Shown here piece after piece: positions 41,871-47,321 of a DNA stretch of 47,321 bases. Numbering within the stretch: the first letter of the stretch is position 1; the number at the start of each line of letters is the position of its first letter. Position numbers and translations under genes: made by a program. The DNA is from Campylobacteraceae bacterium (GTDB taxonomy: Bacteria > Campylobacterota > Campylobacteria > Campylobacterales > Sulfurovaceae): NCBI GenBank assembly GCA_027014605.1, contig JALWDJ010000020.1, positions 1 to 47,321 on the forward strand. Direction: 5' to 3'. Under the pieces are notes generated by a model that was not told the origin of the DNA, ran no database searches, and worked only from the letters and a program-made list of their open reading frames with translations.

Positions 41871-44800
41871 TTACTCTCCTTCTTCTATCTTTAATGGGGT
41901 ATTAATCATATCTTTAGGTCTTACCATCCAGAAGTTTCTAATCTCGACTCTAAAGTTATCTAAAATATCTTTTGCCTTTTGACTTTTAGTCTCTCTATGG
42001 TACTCTTTTAGTAGTTTTTTAAGATAGTATCTCTCATTATCCATATCATCAGTATCAATCCGTGTTGCCTGAACAAGTCCAGCATTAATCTTCTCTATAA
42101 ATTGATGCTCTCTATCATATACAAAAGCAACTCCTCCCGTCATACCAGCACCAAAGTTAACCCCTGTTTTACCAAGTACAATAACAACACCACCAGTCAT
42201 ATATTCACAAGGGTGGTCACCAGTTCCCTCTACAATAGCAATACAACCAGAATTTCTAACAGCAAATCTTTCACCAACCTGCCCTGTTACATATAGCTTT
42301 CCACCAGTTGCACCATATAAACAAGTATTTCCTGCTAGAGAGTATTTAGAACCAGATAGACTAGAGGTAATTACAATTTTACCTCCACTCATACCCTTTC
42401 CAACATAATCATTTCCAGCCCCATCAACATATATACTAATACCTTTACTTAAAAATGCTCCTAGTGATTGTCCTGTTGTACCTTTAAGATTAATAGTAAT
42501 TGAGTCTTCTGGTAACCCCTCATCTCCATAATACTCTGCAATTACACCTGAAATTCGTGTACCAAAACTTCTATTTAAATTACTAATGGTTTTTGTAATA
42601 TTTGTAGTATTGCTTGGCTGTTTAATAGTTGGCATAACCTCTTTTAAAATCTCTTGCTCATATTCATTCTTATCATAAGGCTCATTAAACTCAACCTGCT
42701 TAGTATTTACTCCATCTAATCTTACTAAAAGAGAGTCAAAATCAAATTTTTTAGCAAACTCATCTTCAACAACCTTTAATAGGTGAGTCTTACCTACAAT
42801 CTCCTCAATAGAGCTATAACCAAGTTTTGCTAAAATCTCTCTAACATCATCAGCCAATAGAGTAAAGTAGTTAATAAGTCTCTCAACTGTTCCTTGATAA
42901 TACTCTCTTAACTTCTCCTCTTGAGTTGCAATTCCAACTGAACATCTATTTAAGTGACAAATTCGTAAAATCTTACAACCTAAGATAGTTAAAGCTCCTG
43001 TTCCAAATGCGTAACTCTCTGCACCTAAAATTGCCGCTTTAATAATATCTGTTCCTGTCTTTAGACCACCATCAGTCTCAATTTTAACTTGTCCTCTTAA
43101 TCCATTTGCCTTTAGTGCATTGTGTGCCTCAATAAGCCCTAACTCCCAAGGGTTTCCTGCAAACTTAATAGAACCAAGTTGTGCAGCACCTGTTCCACCA
43201 TCAGCACCAGATATAATAATCTTATCTGCATAACACTTAGCAACTCCAGCAGCTATCGTTCCAACTCCTGAAGTTGATACCAATTTAACTGCTACTTGTG
43301 CTTTAGGATTAATCTGTTTCATATCAAATATAAGTTGAGCTAAATCCTCAATAGAGTATATATCGTGATGAGGTGGAGGAGATATTAAAGTCACCCCAGG
43401 AATTGTATGTCTTAATCTTGCAATTAAAGGAGTTACTTTATGTCCAGGTAACTGTCCACCCTCCCCTGGTTTTGCACCTTGAGCTACTTTTATCTGTAAC
43501 TCTTTAGCAGAGCGAAGATAGGCAGGAGTTACACCAAATCTACCAGATGCTATCTGCTTAATATTTGAATTTTTAATGGTATTAAATCTACTAGCGTCTT
43601 CTCCACCCTCTCCAGAGTTACTATTACCTCCAATTCTATTCATAGCTTCAGCCATACACTCATGAGCTTCAGGAGAGATTGAGCCTAAACTCATAGCAGC
43701 AGTTGAAAATCTCTTAAATATAGACTCTCTAGGCTCAACCTCATCTATAGTGATTGGTTCTCTATCTGAATTAAACTCAAAATAGTCTCTAATAAATTTT
43801 TTATCTCTCTTATCAACTAAATTTTTAAGTTTTTGGAAATCCTCTCTTTTACCTGTTATAGATACATTATGTATAGCATGAACAGTAGTAGGAGAGTAGT
43901 CATGATACTCTCCACCATCAAGATATTTATAGAATGAGCCAAGATTTAGAGGGTATAGTGATTTCTGTTTATTATACGCCTCATAGTGGTATCTACTAAA
44001 TCTCTCCTCTATATCTTTATAATTTAACCCTTTTAGTAATCCTCTTGCTCCAATAAAACACTCCTCTACAATTTCATCATCAAGACCAATAATATCAAAT
44101 AGTGCAGAGTTTCTATAACTTGCTATTGTAGCAATACCCATTTTCGACATAATTTTCATTAGACCAGCATTTATAGCACCCTTTATCTTTTTAATAGTTG
44201 GTGTCAAGTCAAGATTTTTATCTCCACTTCTCTTTTTAGCTAAAGCTCCAGCTGTTGCAAATAGTAGATATGGATATATTGCAGTTACACCAAAAGCTAA
44301 TAGAGAAGCAGACATATGAGCATCATAAACTTCACCTGTAATTGCTACAATACTTACTAAATCTCTTAATTTTGCATCTAACACTCTTCTATTAAGTCGT
44401 CCTACTACCATTAGCATAGGGATAACTCTTCTCTCTTTAGATACTTCTCTATCATCTAAGACTATTGTACGAATATTATCACTCTTAATATCTTCAATAA
44501 TAGTATCTATAAGTCTCTCTAGGCTATCTCTCATATTCCCATTAAAGGTAGTGCTATAACTTTTAGATTTATATGCAGGGTCATATTTTGGATTTTTACT
44601 ATCTCCAAACTCAAGTAGGATTTTTAGAGTCTCTTTTATAAGAATTGGTGATGCACTCTTTAATCTCTTTGCATGTAGTGCATCATCTTTTAATATATTT
44701 CTAACCTCTCCAAAACCTGTATTTAGACTCATTACAACCTTTTCACGAATTGGGTCTATTGGAGGATTTGTAACTTGTGCAAACTTCTGTTTAAAGAAGT

Positions 44801-46298
44801 CTGAAAAGTTTCTTTGAATTTTAGAAAAAGCTGCCAATGGAGTATCATCTCCCATTGAACCAGTAGCCTCTTTTCCATCTTTTAACATAGGCTCAATTAT
44901 TTGATCTATTGCTTCATGAGTAATATTAAAATATCTCTGTTTACTCTCTAGCTCATCTTTTGGCATCTCTTCAATAGTTGATGTTGGTGAGTCGATATAC
45001 TCTTGGAGATAGCTCATATTCTCATTTAGCCACTCATTATAGTTCTCTTTATTTTTTAGATAATCATTAATCTCATCATTCTTAATAACTCTTGCATCTT
45101 TTAAATCAAGCCCCATCATCTCACCAGATTGAAGTCTGCCTCTCTCTTTGATATTCTCTACAGGAATATCAAGTACACCATACTCTGAAGTTATAAGAAG
45201 TCTATTATCTTTTGTAATAATATATTTAGATGGTCTAAGTCCATTTCTATCTATTACACACCCAATATATCTACCATTTGTCATACTAACAGCAGCAGGT
45301 CCGTCCCACGCCTCAAAACATGTAGATGTATATTCATAAAATGCTCTAAGTTCAGGGTCCATATGAGGTGCATTTTGCCAAGGTGCTGGTATTAATGCTC
45401 TTGCTGTTTTAAAGAAGTCCACTCCATTTGCTTGAAGAAACTCAAAGAAATTATCAAGAGATGCAGAGTCACTCATATCATCTTGAAGTATAATATTTAA
45501 AATTTTATCCAACTCTTCATCTGAAAATACTTCACTTTTAATAGAACCTCTTTTTGCTAATACATTAAATTTATTTGCTGTAACAGAATTAATCTCTCCA
45601 TTATGTGCTATATTTCTAAAAGGTTGAGCCAATTTCCATTGTGGTAAGGTATTTGTCGAAAATCTTTGGTGAAATAGACAGAAAGAGATTTTAAAATCTT
45701 CATCTTGAAGGTCTATATAAAACTTCTTAATAAGGGTTGGCATTAAAAGCCCCTTATACGATATTACAGTCGTAGAGAATGATGGAATATAAAAATCTTT
45801 ATCATCTTTTAGAGCATACTCTATCTCTTTTCTTGTTAAATATATCATAGCTTCAAATCTTGAAAATGACATAATAGAGTTTGGTGTCACAAATATCTGT
45901 TTAATTATAGGTAGAGAATTTAGTGCATACTCACCTAAAGCCTCTGTATCTATAGGAACTTCACGACTCATAATAATTCTTAAATCATTAGCTTCACACT
46001 TTTGCCGAAATATAGAAAAACTCCCTTCATCTCTACTAAATACCATAGCAACAGCATACTGTTTAGGCAAAATAATCCCCTTCTCCTCTGCCTTTTTTCT
46101 CATAAACTCATGAGGCATAGATAAAAGAAGACCAGAACCATCTCCACTTTTACCATCTGCTGCAACTGCTCCACGATGCATCATTCTTGATAGTGCAGTA
46201 ATTGCATCTTCTAAGTTTTTATGTGTAGGCTTGTTATCTATTGAAGCCAATAGACCAAAACCACAGTTATCTTTAAATGAAGTAAAAAGATCTTTCAT
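41871..46298 (-). CDS. gltB: Glutamate synthase large subunit GltB
   Basis: GltB takes ammonia from glutamine through an Ntn amidotransferase domain, passes it through a tunnel and forms glutamate at an FMN site. I set the start at 46298, where AAAGGTTGG precedes the ATG; the upstream TTG at 46331 adds 11 residues without a site. The protein has 1475 residues, and Cys12 in KDNCGFGLLA is the nucleophile exposed by propeptide removal. The [3Fe-4S] motif is CKILRICHLNRCSVG. The FMN domain with GEGGEDASRF and the C-terminal beta-helix with GATGGKLYV and GMTGGVAFVYD are complete. It forms an operon with gltD. Confidence 0.95.
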   Translation of the reverse strand: MKDLFTSFKDNCGFGLLASIDNKPTHKNLEDAITALSRMMHRGAVAADGKSGDGSGLLLSMPHEFMRKKAEEKGIILPKQYAVAMVFSRDEGSFSIFRQKCEANDLRIIMSREVPIDTEALGEYALNSLPIIKQIFVTPNSIMSFSRFEAMIYLTRKEIEYALKDDKDFYIPSFSTTVISYKGLLMPTLIKKFYIDLQDEDFKISFCLFHQRFSTNTLPQWKLAQPFRNIAHNGEINSVTANKFNVLAKRGSIKSEVFSDEELDKILNIILQDDMSDSASLDNFFEFLQANGVDFFKTARALIPAPWQNAPHMDPELRAFYEYTSTCFEAWDGPAAVSMTNGRYIGCVIDRNGLRPSKYIITKDNRLLITSEYGVLDIPVENIKERGRLQSGEMMGLDLKDARVIKNDEINDYLKNKENYNEWLNENMSYLQEYIDSPTSTIEEMPKDELESKQRYFNITHEAIDQIIEPMLKDGKEATGSMGDDTPLAAFSKIQRNFSDFFKQKFAQVTNPPIDPIREKVVMSLNTGFGEVRNILKDDALHAKRLKSASPILIKETLKILLEFGDSKNPKYDPAYKSKSYSTTFNGNMRDSLERLIDTIIEDIKSDNIRTIVLDDREVSKERRVIPMLMVVGRLNRRVLDAKLRDLVSIVAITGEVYDAHMSASLLAFGVTAIYPYLLFATAGALAKKRSGDKNLDLTPTIKKIKGAINAGLMKIMSKMGIATIASYRNSALFDIIGLDDEIVEECFIGARGLLKGLNYKDIEERFSRYHYEAYNKQKSLYPLNLGSFYKYLDGGEYHDYSPTTVHAIHNVSITGKREDFQKLKNLVDKRDKKFIRDYFEFNSDREPITIDEVEPRESIFKRFSTAAMSLGSISPEAHECMAEAMNRIGGNSNSGEGGEDASRFNTIKNSNIKQIASGRFGVTPAYLRSAKELQIKVAQGAKPGEGGQLPGHKVTPLIARLRHTIPGVTLISPPPHHDIYSIEDLAQLIFDMKQINPKAQVAVKLVSTSGVGTIAAGVAKCYADKIIISGADGGTGAAQLGSIKFAGNPWELGLIEAHNALKANGLRGQVKIETDGGLKTGTDIIKAAILGAESYAFGTGALTILGCKILRICHLNRCSVGIATQEEKLREYYQGTVERLINYFTLLADDVREILAKLGYSSIEEIVGKTHLLKVVEDEFAKKFDFDSLLVRLDGVNTKQVEFNEPYDKNEYEQEILKEVMPTIKQPSNTTNITKTISNLNRSFGTRISGVIAEYYGDEGLPEDSITINLKGTTGQSLGAFLSKGISIYVDGAGNDYVGKGMSGGKIVITSSLSGSKYSLAGNTCLYGATGGKLYVTGQVGERFAVRNSGCIAIVEGTGDHPCEYMTGGVVIVLGKTGVNFGAGMTGGVAFVYDREHQFIEKINAGLVQATRIDTDDMDNERYYLKKLLKEYHRETKSQKAKDILDNFRVEIRNFWMVRPKDMINTPLKIEEGE

Positions 46299-46474
46299 AA
46301 ACCAACCTTTATTTAAAATGTGATAGGGCAATACTTAATAAAATCTCCCCTAAAAGTTGGTCGATATTATCTAAAGATTGATTAAGAAATGAAGGAATTT
46401 CCCCTTAATATAGGAAAAGCAAATAATCAATATATTATTGTTACACTTTTTATCATCTATTTTTAATCCATTAC

Positions 46475-46789
46475 TTATATTTTTCCAAAAGGATTTAATC
46501 CTCCAAGCATTCCCATAGCTTGAGATTTTTTATTATCTTCAACCATCTTATTGACATCATTAATAGCTGAGATTAGTAAAATCTGTAGTGACTCTTTATC
46601 CTCTAATAGAGTATCATCAATAGTAATATCAATAATTTCTCCTAATCCATTAGCAGTAACTTCAACCATCCCACCACCTGCTTTTGCAGTTAAATTTATT
46701 GATTTTGACTCCGCTTCCATATCTTTAGCTTTGGATTGAAGCTCCTCCATTAATTTCCCCATTTTGCTCATATCTAAACTTTCAAACAC
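46475..46789 (-). CDS. ybaB: YbaB/EbfC family nucleoid-associated protein
   Basis: This 104-residue dimeric DNA-binding protein matches YbaB/EbfC: MGKLMEELQSKAKDMEAE (about 10-27), AGGGMVEVTANGLGEIIDITID (about 37-58, the central tweezer sheet) and the Met/Gly-rich end AMGMLGGLNPF. The start is a GTG that shares one base with the panD stop (TAGTG), which implies coupled translation. The ATG six codons later is a weaker alternative. Confidence 0.93.
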   Translation of the reverse strand: MFESLDMSKMGKLMEELQSKAKDMEAESKSINLTAKAGGGMVEVTANGLGEIIDITIDDTLLEDKESLQILLISAINDVNKMVEDNKKSQAMGMLGGLNPFGKI

Positions 46790-47157
46790 TACTTTAATCC
46801 TTTAAACTCTTGTGCAATGGTATTATCATCATTTAAAATAACAATTTTTGGCTGAAACAAATCAGCTTCCTCTTCACTCATAGAGGCATAAGCAATAATA
46901 ATAATCTTATCTCCGACTTGAACTTTTCTAGCAGCTGCCCCATTTAGACAAATCTCTCTCTTCCCTGCCTCTCCAGATATAATATAAGTTGAAAATCTCT
47001 CTCCATTATTAATATTTACAATATCTATCTTCTGCCCAACTCTCATATTTGAAGCATCTAATAGATTTTGGTCAATAGTGATTGAGCCTACATAGTCTAA
47101 ATTTGCCTCTGTTACAGTTGCTCTGTGAAGTTTACTATATAACATAGTAATATTCAT
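46789..47157 (-). CDS. panD: Aspartate 1-decarboxylase
   Basis: PanD makes beta-alanine for pantothenate and coenzyme A. The start is placed at 47157 because GGAGA lies between it and an upstream ATG at 47169. This gives 122 residues that begin [18 protein letters not shown]. The self-cleavage site is Gly24-Ser25 in YVGSIT, where Ser25 becomes the pyruvoyl cofactor. The catalytic region NGAAARKV and the close KIIIIAYA are conserved. It is followed by ybaB with a one-base overlap. Confidence 0.96.
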   Translation of the reverse strand: MNITMLYSKLHRATVTEANLDYVGSITIDQNLLDASNMRVGQKIDIVNINNGERFSTYIISGEAGKREICLNGAAARKVQVGDKIIIIAYASMSEEEADLFQPKIVILNDDNTIAQEFKGLK

Positions 47158-47183
47158 AGTTTTCTCCATTTAATCTTTTTCGT

Positions 47184-47189
47184 ATTATA
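47184..47189 (-). promoter_or_regulatory. Extended -10 promoter of panD-ybaB
   Basis: The minus strand reads TGTTATAAT, an extended -10 element 27 bases before the panD ATG. It would start a leader of about 20 bases. Confidence 0.55.
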
Positions 47190-47279
47190 ACAAGTTTAGA
47201 TTAGATATTTCTCTATAAGTAAACTATAGTTCAATCTAGAGTCACCAAAACTAGCACAAAACAGACAATCCACTAGCTG

Positions 47280-47314
47280 TAACTATAATTAATTATAAAA
47301 AAAAATTATAGTTA
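47280..47314. repeat. Inverted repeat near the window's right end
   Basis: TAACTATAATT (47280-47290) and AATTATAGTTA (47304-47314) are a perfect 11-base inverted repeat around a 13-base A-rich spacer. A related palindrome AACTATAGTT lies at 47222-47231. They sit upstream of panD and could be a terminator of the neighbour beyond the window, an operator, or an element end. Confidence 0.4.
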
Positions 47315-47321
47315 GGCAACC

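Noticed and set aside
1-47321. CRISPR array, insertion sequence, integrase or prophage
   Set aside because: No regularly spaced repeats of 25-40 bases, no transposase or phage genes and no target duplications were found by reading.

Overview
The window is an AT-rich bacterial chromosome segment that is almost fully coding, with many head-to-tail overlaps of 1 to 17 bases. Several features point to Campylobacterota (the former Epsilonproteobacteria): the four-subunit 2-oxoglutarate:acceptor oxidoreductase in the order oorD-A-B-C, a short RecN of about 510 residues, enolase followed directly by an FtsB-like protein, and promoters that show a good TATAAT but no clear -35 box. The lineage call is an inference from gene content; no rRNA is present. 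The gene set (GltBD, PyrC, MoaC, OorDABC, MurG/FtsW/FtsI, RodA, GyrA) is ordinary housekeeping, with a small accessory glycan locus and one striking secreted cellulase.

Layout. 77-1657 (-): an SQR-like flavoprotein and a small conserved protein. 1781-5999 (+): moaC, a DUF493 protein, a secreted repeat protein, then the overlapping chain pyrC-cysK-aminotransferase IV-SspB-like protein. 6000-6899 (-): two small membrane proteins, one of them DUF420. 6990-10281 (-): two GT4 glycosyltransferases and an ATP-grasp enzyme in one overlapping operon, diverging from a ThiF-like E1 enzyme and a Wzc-like polysaccharide co-polymerase with a degenerate kinase domain (10562-13736, +). 13739-13971: a terminator, then a probable structured small RNA with its own promoter, then the promoter of rodA. 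rodA is followed by a tRNA with anticodon CAT. 15248-22956 (-): gyrA-nadK-recN-small Cys-rich protein-yigZ-dedA, with gyrA interrupted by an in-frame intein. 23279-27035 (+): a coiled-coil membrane protein and oorDABC. 27073-30467 (-): a tiny secreted protein, an L,D-transpeptidase, murG and ftsW, diverging from ftsI, a MORN/YwqK-type repeat protein and a DUF2853 protein (30592-33461, +). 33501-36791 (-): a 1096-residue CBM2-CBM2-linker-GH9-barrel enzyme. 37001-38465 (-): ridA, a lipoprotein and a second ThiF-like gene. 38536-40446 (+): a small membrane protein, eno and an ftsB-like gene. 40478-47157 (-): gltD, gltB, ybaB and panD.

How the genes work together. Murein synthesis and division genes recur (rodA, murG, ftsW, ftsI, an LDT, an ftsB-like gene). 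Nitrogen and carbon metabolism is represented by GltBD, Oor, CysK, PyrC, PanD and enolase. The locus at 6990-13736 looks like a partial cell-surface glycan cluster. No CRISPR array, insertion sequence, integrase or rRNA was seen.

Most interesting signals: (1) a probable small RNA at 13830-13950, with a long closing stem and two hairpins that each show a UCCUCC anti-Shine-Dalgarno loop, transcribed from a well-placed TATAAT; (2) a complete 430-residue LAGLIDADG intein inserted directly after the catalytic tyrosine of GyrA; (3) a GH9 cellulase with two CBM2 modules fused to an unrecognised C-terminal barrel that may be a second glycosidase; (4) a Wzc-like protein whose P-loop glycines and tyrosine tail are missing; (5) a small protein that looks like a SspB-type ClpXP adaptor.
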